NCBI GenBank assembly: GCA_034508935.3
Contig: CM067445.1
Coordinates: forward strand, 41,548,932 to 41,612,931
Reading direction: 5' to 3'
Source of the DNA: Berghia stephanieae
Lineage: Eukaryota > Mollusca > Gastropoda > Nudibranchia > Aeolidiidae
DNA length: 64,000 bases
A program made the translations under genes and the position numbers. How positions within the stretch are numbered: the first letter of the stretch is position 1; every line of letters starts with the position of its first letter. Below are positions 12,621-48,823 of the stretch, piece after piece. The notes below the pieces were generated by a model, which was not told where the DNA came from, did no database searches, and saw only the letters and a list, made by a program, of their open reading frames with translations.

Positions 12621-12685
12621 TTATATGACATAATATAAGAAGTGAGTGTGTATATGTGTGTGTGTGTGTGTGTGGAGAGAGAGAG
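12548..12685 (+). repeat. (AT)n, (TG)n and (GA)n compound microsatellite
   Basis: A 70-bp AT run, a short spacer, a TG run at about 12648-12673 and a short GA run, directly left of a family C copy. Confidence 0.9.
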
Positions 12686-12693
12686 ATGTTTTT

Positions 12694-13215
12694 TTGTTTG
12701 TTTTTAAGGGTTTTACGGCGCTTGCAACACATTTAGGTTACATCAGCGCCAGTAAAAAGGAAGAAAATGGGATAATAAAAAGTTATGGAATTACAATTAA
12801 AGCACCCAAGAAAAAGTAAGACATAGGGGAACTGGGAACAAATAGGGATCAGATGTAGATTCCAAGAGCACACCACCAATGTACTTAGTTTGAGATCACC
12901 TATAAGTCCCATCCGGACACAAGCACAAAATCCAACAAAGAGGAATACACTCAAATGCTTACATTATACATTCAAAATAACAAATATAATAAGACATAAC
13001 AGAGAGATGATTTACAAGGAAAAAATATCATCTCCCAAAACAATAACTATGCATTTGACTGTTTCCCTCCCAGCCAGGACTCCGACCAGGGCCAGGACAA
13101 AACCAAGTAATCTCATTCCAAGACAAAGACAGAAAGCATGTTGGAAAACAGATATAAGGGGATAGAAGACACAGTATGTATCCCCCTGCCCACAATGGGA
13201 GGTCAGGAAACCCAT

Positions 13216-13218
<3 letters not shown>
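12694..13218 (-). mobile_element. Family C retroposon copy, nearly full length
   Basis: Reverse orientation, with the 3' end at the left (AAAACCCTTAAAAACAAAC complement) and the 5' end at the right (GGTCAGGAAACCCATCC complement). GA repeats on both sides suggest that it inserted into a GA microsatellite. Confidence 0.8.
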
Positions 13219-13260
<42 letters not shown>

Positions 13261-13262
13261 AA

Positions 13263-13297
<35 letters not shown>

Positions 13298-13309
13298 GAG
13301 ACAGAGAGG
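13219..13309 (+). repeat. (GA)n with (GACA)n microsatellite
   Basis: A GA run followed by a short GACA run and more GA; adjacent to the family C copy. Confidence 0.92.
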
Positions 13310-13669
13310 TTAAAAAGGGGGTGTACTGACCCCCAAGACCTTCGAAGCCATGTGACATTAGTGTTGTAATCATAAAACTGTGACGTAAGACAATCAACAC
13401 AAACAAGCACATGGAATTTCCTCCCAAATATTTCTCTTCGAGACGATTGTTCCCAAAACATGTCATTTCCACAGCGGCCCATTTCACACATGGTCTGTAA
13501 CGCATAACGGTAATTATTGGGATCAAGTCATCATGTGACCATCGGCCTGGGTAAATTTGTAGGTCTTAATCTTGATAAATTATTGACCAACCCCAAATCC
13601 TGTCCATTCCTAAATGACTGAACCAGATGACAACCGTTAATGTTAATCGCCAGGCAAGCGTGGCCAATT

Positions 13670-13960
13670 ACGTCCCCGAGTCCTCAACTCTGGTCTATCT
13701 CTATATCTTCGTAAGGTCGGCACTCAATCGTTTCAATTTACCGCCTCTCAATTAATTCCCTACCAGCATCCCCTAGGTCATCATTTTCCCTCCAAATCTT
13801 TAAAACACAACTAAAAACCCACTTGTTTCAAATGTAATCAATTAATGATCTGTATGTGCAGTTGTTCATTTCAATTGATGTCAATGTAATGCGCTTGGAT
13901 ACCTGTTTAGACGGGGTAAAGCGCTTTAATAAGTGCATATTTATATTATTATTATTATTA

Positions 13961-14001
<41 letters not shown>

Positions 14002-14084
14002 TATATTATTATTATTATTATTATATTATTATTATATACTATTATTTACTACATCATCATCATCATAATTATTATTATTATTAC

Positions 14085-14162
<78 letters not shown>

Positions 14163-14225
14163 TATTATCATTATTACTATTATCATTATGATTATTATTA
14201 TCATCATCATCATCATCATTATCCT
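13670..14225 (+). mobile_element. LINE (CR1/L2-like) 3' end with ATT tail
   Basis: 13720-13830 resembles the usual end of a CR1/L2-type reverse transcriptase reading (LPTSIR...FK..LKTHLF pattern), with stops. A 3' UTR with GCGCTTGGATACC and GTAAAGCGCTTTAATAAGTG follows, then about 275 bp of ATT/ATC microsatellite from 13945. The family call is inferred from short motifs. Confidence 0.5.
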
Positions 14226-14793
14226 CTTCCCCATTCTGTCGTACTCTGAGAAATATATATTAAAAAGGAAACCTAATTTTTCTCCGAAACATGCGTCCTT
14301 CAAATTATATATCAATCATTGTAAACGATCGAGAAGTCACAGGTTTGATATTTATTATTATTATTATTATTATTTTTGACAAGATGGGGGTTATTTTAAT
14401 AGATCGATATTAGAAGGACGAGTTGTCTTGCCAAAAAAATGTTAATGAGTTTTTTTTGGGTTTATTTTTTTGTTGTTGTTGTCTTTCTCAAAGCACGACA
14501 GAAACCCATCCACACCGATCTAAGTCCAAGTATGCATGCACGCCTGACGTGATTAAGAGCCAAGCCGTTACCAGACCCAAACAAGGATTTAATGGGCCGG
14601 CCCCAACCCGCTTATTCCACCCAACCACAAAGAACTTTGGGGGAAAACACGGCGAGATAGGACACCTGATTGACGTCTGACCAACAATTAACGGATCAGT
14701 TTTTGCTTCAGCCCCAATTTTCAGATCACACAGGAAAATGGCGACAGGAAGATAAGATAATTTCTCGGTTGTGTGTATTATATATACGCGAGA
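14226..14793. other. Non-genic DNA
   Basis: Includes a short ATT run (14353-14372). 14490-14780 is GC-richer single-copy-looking sequence, with an open frame that I cannot relate to any family. No gene called. Confidence 0.3.
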
Positions 14794-14794
14794 C

Positions 14795-14868
<74 letters not shown>

Positions 14869-15109
14869 ACACCACACACACACACTCTCTCATTCTCTCC
14901 CCATTTCTTTCTCTCTCTCCATCTATCTTACTATATCTCTCTCTGTATCCCTCTCTCTCGCTCGCTCTCTCATCTCCCCCCTCTGTCTCTCCTTTTCTTC
15001 TTCTTCTCTCTCCTTTTCTTCTTCTTTTTCTTCTCCCTCTCTCTCTCTCTTTCACTCTCTTTCTTTTTCTCTATCTCTAACACTCTATCTATCTATCTTT
15101 CTATCTCTA

Positions 15110-15142
<33 letters not shown>

Positions 15143-15152
15143 AACACTCCCT

Positions 15153-15210
<58 letters not shown>

Positions 15211-15231
15211 ATCATCATTATCATCATCTTT

Positions 15232-15287
<56 letters not shown>

Positions 15288-15290
15288 TCT
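14794..15290 (+). repeat. (CT)n and CT-rich tract followed by (ATC)n
   Basis: A clean CT run to about 14864, an interrupted CT/TTC-rich stretch with a CA run near 15127-15142, a second clean CT run to about 15207, then ATC repeats to about 15287. Confidence 0.93.
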
Positions 15291-15521
15291 CCTATTAAGT
15301 TGAAATTGAAAAGGGTACCGTAACCTAATGCTATAGATATTTACAGTATTATCACATGTGTTACAGTGTTAACACATGCCCAGAGAACGATCTGTGTATT
15401 TACTAAACAAATAATATTTGCGGCAAAAACGCATTCTTCTGAAATAGAAAACTCAAATAAATAAATTGATATAATGATTTCAATAGAAAAAAATTAATAA
15501 GATATCTAAATAAATGTTTTA

Positions 15522-15703
<182 letters not shown>

Positions 15704-15729
15704 ATTTATGCCCTTCCGCCACGACACCA

Positions 15730-15927
15730 TAAGATATCGTGGCATTCCATGAAGGAATATAGATATTTCATCAAACAAGATGTCTGACTTCAACAGGAAT
15801 CACCCATGTTGTCCAAGTGAGCAAATTGGGGGTTAATAATCTTGCTCCAGGAAAAATAAACCCAAAGTACCCGAAGTGGGGCTCGAGCCCGGGCCACAGT
15901 GCAATGCCTTTACCACTCGGCCACTTC

Positions 15928-15930
<3 letters not shown>
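15730..15930 (-). mobile_element. SINE-D copy (tRNA Leu/Ser-type head)
   Basis: Minus strand: head with GAAGTGGCCGAGTGGTAAAG (A box) and GGGCTCGAGCCCC (B box), then a body with CTCCAATTTGC/CACTTGGACAAC-type sequence. It matches copies at 58301-58470 and 60735-60958. A 29-base C run and AAT repeats abut the head. Confidence 0.8.
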
Positions 15931-15960
<30 letters not shown>

Positions 15961-15979
15961 AATAATAATAATAATAATA

Positions 15980-16022
<43 letters not shown>
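15929..16022 (+). repeat. C29 homopolymer followed by (AAT)n
   Basis: A run of 29 C from 15929 to 15957, then AAT units to 16022. The exact length is doubtful in any assembly. Confidence 0.85.
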
Positions 16023-16023
<1 letters not shown>

Positions 16024-16868
16024 CGGCCTCCACGCTATGTTGTCCTCGAATCCCAACAACAGCCATCAAATAAAATGATAAAACCGTCAAATTATTAATA
16101 CATATAATTTCTTCACGCCCCAGATTTAAAAAAAAAAAAAATTGTAACATGGTAAGGGACGTTACCACATAAGAGAACAACACCATTTTAAAGACAATGG
16201 TTATGTCCCCTGAATACAGACCGACAAGCGTACAATATTTTTGGTCCCAATCAACGGGCACCTAATATTTGCAGGTTTGATACTGATTGTGGGTTTGATT
16301 TGCATATACACTAAATCCTAAGTTGATTTGAATTTTTTTATTCCCATTACAATAAACAGCCCATATCCATTTGGGTTATCAGACCCTACCTGCAAATAAG
16401 TGCTTGTCGCTCCAAATGAATTGAGAAACTGAAGTAAGAAAAAGCAATATTACAGATTGAAAAAAAATATATATATAAATAAATAAATCAGTAAACGGCG
16501 TTGTGTGCATTTTGTGTGTGTGTGTTAGGGGGGGGGGGGGAGGGGGTACATGAAAAATAACGATGCTACTCTTATAAAATATACGCTTTTTTGACGTCAT
16601 GCAGTCATGCGTAAAATGCTCATTGGTTACACCGCCCAAATAATTGTAACCGTCACACAAACACCATTGAAACATTAAGGTCTGTTGATGGTGTATGAAT
16701 TTACGTAAAATTCCATATCATTTATTCCCACCAGACAGTCGGGCTTGGTGGTCTTCCACAGGAGCCATACCTTCATCGCCTGGGACGACCAACTCCGTCC
16801 CAGGGTGGCCACAGATTGTGGAAAGTGGAACGGTTCGTATATTTGGGGCTAGCTGCCTGTAGTCACTG
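16023..16868. other. Non-genic DNA
   Basis: Mixed single-copy-looking sequence with an A run near 16129 and a G run near 16528-16540. No gene supported. Confidence 0.3.
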
Positions 16869-16982
16869 ACAAACTGGCGGCATTTCTTGACTTTGAAAAG
16901 GCTTTTGATAGCGTTCGAGACAGTCTATGGAAGATACTTAGTCATGATGGTATCCCACAGAAGATGGTTAATCTCATTCAGT
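16869..16982 (+). pseudogene. LINE reverse transcriptase fragment
   Basis: It reads FLDFEKAFDSVRDSLWKIL and then GIPQKMVNLIQ, the canonical non-LTR RT motif (DFEKAFDS...LW..L...GIP.K...LI). It is a small internal piece with no flanking RT. A SINE-B copy starts directly after it, at about 16984. Confidence 0.8.
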
Positions 16983-16983
16983 T

Positions 16984-17273
16984 TGGTATGACAATCGCTT
17001 TCGGATCGGAAGGACCTGGGTTTGAGTCCCACTCTGAGCGATGCATTAGTTGAGTCCTTGGAAAGGCTCTTTACTCACATTCTCCCACCATTCTCATGTG
17101 TAAAATGAGTACTTGGCGGTTAACAGCATTGTCTCTGACGAAAAAAAAATTGTAATATCGTCTAACAGGCGTCATGTCTTGTCCTACAAGTTAATTGTTA
17201 CTGTATAATAGGGATCGCTTGTAAAAGCGCTTTGAGCACCTTTAATGGATATTGTGCTATATCAAAACTCAAG
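16984..17273 (+). mobile_element. SINE-B copy, slightly 5' truncated
   Basis: It starts inside the head (GGTATGACAATCGCTTTCGG), has the B-box GGGTTTGAGTCCC, and runs to a GATATTGTGCTATATC-type tail. Confidence 0.82.
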
Positions 17274-17962
17274 TTTATTTTTACTGTAATGGGTCCATGC
17301 ATTCATGGCAGGCTCCCCAACCAGATAATGCAAGGATATACCAATTTTGAACAAAAGGCCCTGGGGTTGGTGTTGATATGCCTGGAGCAGATGTATAAGT
17401 GGAGATCTTCCACTGCCCATATTAAAGATAAAGTTTTATATTAAACTGCCAGATGACACATATTACAACTTGTTATGGCTCACATCCACAGGATCTGATC
17501 AGACCCCCTATCAGGATCGCCTTTCAATGACCAATGGAAACCAGCTTGTAAACGGACCCAAAATTATTGCTTGTAAAAAAAAAAAGGGAGAGAGAGGTTG
17601 AAATGAAATTCTATAATAAATTTATTGACAAAGTCAACCTGCGAACCCTTGATGGTTCCAGTGAATGTGTGCTGACCTTTAGCCTACGAGTACAAAGATT
17701 ACACATGTGTTTGTGACTAAAATTAGAATAGAAGATAGGTCAAGCCAGTAATTATTTATCTGTAGTATGTCATTATAGGGTCTAATAAACACGATACAGT
17801 GTTCATGCATAACCTTCGTTAACCTTTAGCCTGACACTAAGACTTGTCTTTTGACGTCATTTATAGATAAACTGTCGTTAGTAGGACTCAAGGAAACAAA
17901 TAATCCCATCGGTTGAACTATTGAATGCAATTCATCATTTGTATTCTTTTGTGGTCATAGAC

Positions 17963-17964
<2 letters not shown>
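17274..17964. other. Non-genic DNA
   Basis: 17290-17580 has a short unassigned open frame; 17600-17960 shows nothing recognisable. Confidence 0.3.
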
Positions 17965-18052
<88 letters not shown>

Positions 18053-18110
18053 TAAATCATTTATATCGCGCTATTCCATATACAAACAGCTCTCGGCGCC
18101 TTTTCAATAC
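17965..18110 (-). repeat. (AAT)n microsatellite plus LINE/SINE-type 3' tail
   Basis: AAT run 17965-18051. To its right, the minus strand reads GGCGCCGAGAGCTGTTTG and then AATAGCGCGATATAAATGA, like the 3' ends of many LINE/SINE families. The microsatellite is then the element's tail. Confidence 0.55.
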
Positions 18111-21095
18111 AAACATCAAAGCTACAATAACAGGTCATACACAAAACATTCTCAAGACGTTCATATCATGAAAAATAATCCATAAACGGAAACTGGTTCT
18201 AATCCATCAAATATTTCCTAACAAAATAACTTGTCTTTTGACGTAATGTTTTGGTCAGTGTCAGGCTACGAGTTTACAAAGGCTACGATTCATGTCATTT
18301 GATCTATAACAGGGAGACAAATAAACAAACTGAACACAATTCACAATCAATCAACTATATGTGCAGACACACATTGTGGTTCATAATAAATGAATGAACC
18401 TGACCCCTCACATGTTATAAGAAACACACTCAAGTGATCTACACGGAGAAAATAAATAAATGCTTATAATACTAGTCTTTCATGACAAGATAACTCATTT
18501 TCACACCTTGGACAGGACAAACTTCGATGTGTCACAACAATTAATTAAAAAAGTGCAAAGATGATAAGGTGAAAAATTTTGAAAACAAGAAATTAAAAAG
18601 TATAAAAAACAATAGGATTAAAATGATGGCATACAGCCGTGTCGGCAAGATGTGTTAATTGTAAAATCCTACGACTGCTTGAAAAATAAATAAAAGAAAC
18701 ATGCCAACCAGACACAATAGGAAAAAAATGTAAACAAATTTCATACGTCTGTGACGACGTCATCACTTCACTCAATCCAACTGTAAAATGTTAAATGTTT
18801 ATTTGTTAAATGTTTTACAGTACAATAAATAGTTTACAGTAAAATAAATGTCATATTAAATTCTATTATATCAGGTTTTAATGATCTGACTACTTAATGA
18901 GGCAAAATACGAATAAAATAAAACAATCCACCAACTAGATGAGACAGACAGTCAAATATAACATGAAACGGTGAGGAAAAAAAAGGAAAATAACAGCAGT
19001 AACAACAACAACGACAGCATAATCAACAACATCACCAAATACGACAACAAAAACAAAGACAAGATTATCAACAACAACATCAAAGACGACTACAAACAAC
19101 AACAACAATGATGACGACGACGATGATGATGATAACGACAACAATAACACAACAGTTAAGAGACAAGAATAGATCAAATTCTAAAATAATCTATCCATTG
19201 TATCACAGTCAAGAGTAAAGGAAAAAATTTTTAAATTGGTAAAGAATCACAGATATATAGGAAAATGCGATTGAAATATATAAAAACATATATTGAAGGT
19301 AAAATGTTTTATCAATGGTACAATTCTAATTTGTTTATAAATTTATCTTATTTTTATAAAACTGAAAATAATAACTCTTGTTCCCAACATGATTATCACA
19401 TCGAAGTAGGACACAAAATTAATCATTTATCAAATAAGAAGAGAATAAAAGAAAAACAAAACAAAAGCAATATAGATAAGCACACAGACGAAAAAAATAA
19501 AATAAATAAAGAATGAAAAGAAAATTAAAACCTACTGCATCAAAAAAAAAAAAAAAAAAAGTTGAGACAGGATTTGGAGGCACTGATTTTAGTTCCAGGC
19601 CTTCGTGAACATTTTTATATCACAGGAGTCAGACAAAATTGTCTACATCATCCAACCAAAATATTTGGGTTGGATTTGGGACGAAACAGGAATAGTGTGG
19701 GTGTGTGCATCACAGATTTTATCACAAAGAAATATCGCAGAGTTTTAAACAACAAACTGTAGAAATAATGATAACAACAAAACAAATGTAAATATAATAT
19801 AAAAAAAAAAGTCACGGATGATTGTGTTCCAAGTCACAAAAAAATGTTGGTTCCAAATTTGACAAGACAAGATATGTCAATTGATTACTCTATAATAAAC
19901 TAGCATTAAATCTACGAAATATGAATTACATAAAATGGACGGAAAGCTGATATCTTATTAAGTTAACGTGATGGGATTTTGTTATCATTTAAATACCCTC
20001 CCCCAATGGATGGTACCAGATTTAATGTGGTAGGAATTTGATGCTCATATACCCTTGTTGTCCCAAACTGTCACTCATCTCAGATGGTAAGCAATTGATT
20101 TCTTGGGCGGTAATCAATATTGGAAAATGACCTAAATCAGACACTTCAATCATGACGTCACTCATATATATAATACCAAATACCCCAACAAGAGTTACCT
20201 CACTAATAATGGTGTTATTTATATAATATTCAATACGTACATCTACCACAGAATACATTCAACTCGTTGTACAATGTGTGAAAAACATCCCATAATTTCT
20301 TCTTTCACCTATAGAGTATCCATACCAAGGAAATCTCTGAAAGAAAACTACACATTAATGGGGAGATAATATTCTAATGAGTCCCTTTATACCGACCCCG
20401 CCCCCCCCCCCCCACCCCCTCCCCTAACTCATCTCCCTTAATTCTCCAGACTGTTGTGGTAAGGAAAGCAGCTTCTGGTGAAGGCATCACCTGTTGAAAA
20501 ACCAGGAAGAGTAAAAAATAATTAATAAAGCAATGTGAGGTTGAAGATTCAAAATCAGCTCGTCATAGAAAGACAGACAGTTGCGGTCAAATTGAGACAA
20601 ATACATTTTTGATTCAATAAAACGGCTGGATACAGAATTTAAAAAAAAACAAAAACTTGGAAATGAAATAAATCCTAATGGAAATCGGAACCTTTCTAAG
20701 AGAAACATATGTGACGTGCCATGTCAATCTGGTATTGTGTTGGAATGAACTGGATGAAGAACATTGAGTCTAAAGTCAAAATGACAGAATGAGTACATTC
20801 TAAGTTTTTTAAAGGTAAAGGAAAAGAACTCGGTCTCTGCGATGAAAGCATTTATTTTAGTATATTATTTTACTACTATACATTGTCATGGTATCAAAAT
20901 TATCCCTGATTTGTGATTTAAAGGGTAAAACACACGACGTACGAGTAGGGTTAACTCAGATTAAACAGAGTTAAACTGACATGGAGGTTTTTTGCAAAAA
21001 AATTCCTAAATTCTGCAAGCTAAAACAGCAAAATTTGAAAAAAAATTTCAGTTAATTTTCCTAAAAACCCATACTTATTTCATGAAAGGGAAAGG
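18111..21095. other. AT-rich non-genic DNA
   Basis: It contains a degenerate ACA/ATC trinucleotide stretch (about 18985-19150), an A run near 19542-19560 and a C-rich run near 20398-20420. No gene or element identified. Confidence 0.4.
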
Positions 21096-21190
21096 TATTT
21101 GTTTGTTTTTAAGGGTTTCACAGTGCTTGCAAAAAAAGTAAGGTCATCTCAGCGCCAGTAAAAAAGAAGAAAATGGGAGAGTAAAAAAGA
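21096..21190 (-). mobile_element. Family C 3' end fragment
   Basis: It matches the last 90 bp of the family (TTTTTAAGGGTTTCACAGTG, then CAGCGCCAGTAAAAAAGAAG in the plus sense). It is 5' truncated. Confidence 0.75.
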
Positions 21191-21518
21191 AACTACTCTT
21201 GATTAATTGTCTTTCATGTTCTACACGAGCTATCAAATTAAAAGAAAAAAAAAATCGTCTTTTGTTTTTTTCTTTTGCCTTCTTAAAAAAATATTATTAT
21301 TGGTTTTCTTTTTTTGTTTTTCTTTTTTGTTTTTTTTTTTTTTCTTTGCAAAATCTCAAAAATTTGCAAAAATTTTCACCAAAAAATTGCAGATTTTGCG
21401 GTCGCAAGCGATTAAAAAACTGCCATGCCAGGTTAAACTTTAAGTTGCATTTTCACCATCAGGTTCATCTTGCCCTACAAATACTATTTTGAGACAATTG
21501 GCCACATAATTTTTAAAA

Positions 21519-21785
21519 AGTCCTTCAAAGCCATTCGGCTGATGGAATGGGGAGTTTATCCCGGTTTCTATAGCGTGAAATGGACAATAGCAATTGCTTG
21601 CTATCCTTTGGATAGGATCCTAGTATATCGCAAGTGCTTTCCACCAAATCCAACAGACTCAGCTACCTATTCATTGCTGGGTGAACAGATGGGTCAGAAA
21701 AAAAATCTCAATTGCACCCGGGATCGATCACGGTCCCTTTGCGTGTGAAGCGAATGCTCTACCAACTGAACTATCGGGACCCCCA
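21519..21785 (-). mobile_element. SINE-A copy
   Basis: Minus strand: head GGGGGTCCCGATAGTTCAGT with a TGGTAGAGCATTCGCTTCAC continuation and a B box within CGTGATCGATCCCGGGTGCA, then a body ending GAAACCGGGATAAACTCC. It matches 29839, 51997 and 61374. Confidence 0.85.
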
Positions 21786-21973
21786 CATATCATGAGAAAA
21801 TTCAGGTTATTTGTCAGAGAGTCACATTTTCTACCAACCAAGATATCTCAGTTGTAACGACAGATTGAACATTGAATTCATATCAGAAGATGAGAATATT
21901 GATAGATGTCATAATTGTATCATTTCTCAATGACAACAAGAGACCTTAGAGAGGGAAAAAAAATTTCTTCTTA

Positions 21974-21984
21974 ATAATAATAAC

Positions 21985-22083
<99 letters not shown>

Positions 22084-22105
22084 TAATATTATTAATAATA
22101 ATAAA
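21974..22105 (+). repeat. (AAT)n microsatellite
   Basis: AAT units with a few AAC, just 3' of the SPATA18 stop codon. Confidence 0.92.
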
Positions 22106-22169
22106 TCTTCATTGTCACCCGTCACGGAGACAAAAAGCGCTAAAATCTTTATAAAAAAAGTTTTACCTC

Positions 22170-46760
<24,591 letters not shown>

Positions 46761-46828
46761 TTTCGACGCCTCCTCGCAGTTTGTATGCCGATGGCCGATG
46801 ACCTTTTCAAGGAAGCCAATGAACTGAA

Positions 46829-46838
46829 GTCACGTGAC
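46829..46838. promoter_or_regulatory. GTCACGTGAC palindrome (CLEAR/E-box type)
   Basis: A perfect ten-base palindrome identical to the CLEAR element bound by the TFEB/MITF bHLH-ZIP factors; USF and other E-box factors bind the same core. It lies 69 bp upstream of the SPATA18 ATG, with a CCAAT nine bases to its left. Function is inferred from sequence alone. Confidence 0.5.
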
Positions 46839-47329
46839 ATGATCGACTTTCGCGAACTGTAGGTAAAGGGACGGGAAAACGAAAGTTATAAACGACTTCC
46901 TGAAAGCTTTCAAATAGATAAATTAATGAATTATAAAACTTGTTAATAATACGTAAAATGGAACACGACTTTGGCCGTGCCTATTTTATAAACTTATTAG
47001 AATCACAAGTCATGTGAATTTAAAAACAAATAAATGAGTGTATCGAATGGCGTGGAAAGGGCGTTGGATTAGCGGGTTAAAGTTAAAAGTAAACTAAAAG
47101 TGCGCGCTGCGCACATCTATTAGATTTAGCTATAATTGCGTGAATCAGGACTACATATACATATTTAATGAGTCCAAGTTTAGGACGGTTACGGCCAAGA
47201 GTAACTTTATTAAAACGCCACATTCTGTTTGATCTTTCGATTTAGCTCTATTACTATTACTATTTAGCCTGCTACTGTTACTGTTATTATAATTATATTG
47301 ACCAATATTTTCTATAGATAGTATGCAGA

Positions 47330-47337
47330 TGACGTCA
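47330..47337. promoter_or_regulatory. TGACGTCA (CRE-type site)
   Basis: A perfect CREB/ATF palindrome in the divergent intergenic region, about 570 bp from the SPATA18 ATG and 1.4 kb from the NEK1 ATG. One eight-base match can arise by chance. Confidence 0.3.
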
Positions 47338-48304
47338 CTCAGGCCTTTGTTATTGTTTTTGCCATCCGCGTTTGTGAGTTGTTCTCACTAAACTGTATTA
47401 ACCAGACTATAAAAGTTCATGATTACACAGAGTTTGTGTGTTGGTCCGTTATACTTCCGGATGGCAATGTTGTGAACTCCTTGGCCAAGCGCATTCTATC
47501 TATATTTATGACATTCGATAAAAATAATATTGAAACAATGATTATCTGATGCATTTAAATATGAAAAAAAAAATAATAGAAAACGGAAATAAATAAATTT
47601 GGTTTTAAATTGAATATTATCATTCTATCTAACCCTGCGAGAAAAAATGTTCACTTTTTTTTATTCGAAACTTTTCCAATCCTCCAACTTTTTAATTTCA
47701 GACATCCAAAATGGCTGACAGAATACCTAAACAATAGGTATCCATGAACGCTTCTCAAATTAGATTACTTTCGAATATTCTTTTCCTTCTTTATAAAATG
47801 GAAAAAACGCTAAATTCCAAGTGGAAATATTAATTTGCAATGCAAGACCTACTTAGAACTAAAAAAGAAAACTCTTGACAGCTGTGAAAATCGCAGCGCA
47901 GAGAAGAATTGGTGAGTCAGATAAAAATGGCAATGAATGAAAATGAAAATGATTGATCATGATCACAATGGCCAGGACAAAAGGTTTTAAAAAATTGTGA
48001 TTCTGTCGAATGTTTTTACCAAATCTCACAAAGTTAGATAGATGGTGTAATTTGTGATCTTTGGTATTTTCTTTTCCTTTTTGCATCGTATTTTTAAAAT
48101 GTTTTTGTTTACTTTTTGATACTTAATTGAACTTATTGTGATTGTTCATTGTTTCCCAGCACAGGTCACAGGTCCGTGTCGCCGGATTCTATTTCTTCAT
48201 CGTCTTTGTCTTTGTTATTTAAGTTTCTACCGGTCTTAGTGCTTTTATGATTGTACAAGAATTTTGGTCAGACCAAAGACTATTAATTACACTTTTTTTT
48301 TTTA

Positions 48305-48470
48305 CAGAGACAATGCCAATGCTCCTGTTACTGTTACCTACCAAGTAAGACTACTCATTTTAAGCCTGAGTTTTGTGAGAAAATGTGAGTGAGTAACAGT
48401 AACAATCCTTTTTCACGGACTAAACTTTGCGCCACCCACAGCGAGACCAATACAGGATACGAATATGAGG
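48305..48470 (-). mobile_element. SINE-B fragment, old
   Basis: Weak but ordered similarity to the reversed body (CAGAGACAATGCC, CATTTTAAGCCTGAG, GAGAAAATGTGAGTGAGTAA). It is in the divergent intergenic region, directly upstream of NEK1 exon 1. Confidence 0.5.
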
Positions 48471-48707
48471 GATAAGTGTGTAATGGTGAAATTTACTCGA
48501 AAGATTGAATGAATAGAAAGGAGACGAGTTTCCATTCATCAACCACAGCCAAACTCCATCATATCCATGATAAATAATACACCAAGAATTTAATGACAAT
48601 CACTATTACTATGATTACTACTTTGCCTTTCTTTTTGTCCTCACTGTAAACGGCACAGATTTACAAAGAACAAATTTCAGTTTGGTGGAGATCGTTGTTA
48701 AGTCAAG

Positions 48708-48823
48708 ATGAACAAATACAGCCGAGTGAAACAGATTGGGAGGGAGCTTTTGGGAAAGCCATTTTGATGAAACAGAAAGACTCTGGCAAACAATGTGTCA
48801 TCAAGGAAGTCAATATCACGAAG
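48708..48823 (+). CDS. NEK1: NEK1 coding exon 1 (start codon, glycine loop; one-base frame break)
   Basis: The exon reads [11 protein letters not shown] in the ATG frame, then [19 protein letters not shown] and VIKEVNITK in another frame. It has 116 nt where 117 are needed. The break is at the GGG beginning at 48738, inside the Gly-rich loop codon. An acceptor (aaatttcag) at 48680 suggests that the exon begins with 27 nt of 5' UTR at 48681 and that a non-coding exon lies upstream. Confidence 0.9.

Larger units (their letters stand above)
46761..48680. promoter_or_regulatory. Divergent SPATA18/NEK1 intergenic region
   Basis: About 1.95 kb separates the two start codons, which face away from each other. 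The SPATA18-proximal 110 bp is CpG-richer than its surroundings and holds a CCAAT pentamer (46816-46820) and the palindrome GTCACGTGAC. Further right lie a perfect CRE-type TGACGTCA at 47330-47337, a TATAAAAG at 47408-47415, and a degraded SINE-B tail near 48305-48470. The transcription starts cannot be placed by eye. Confidence 0.5.

Noticed and set aside
14423-14680. 85-aa frame in GC-richer sequence
   Set aside because: No recognisable domain, no splice partners, and a short T-rich start; not enough to call a gene.
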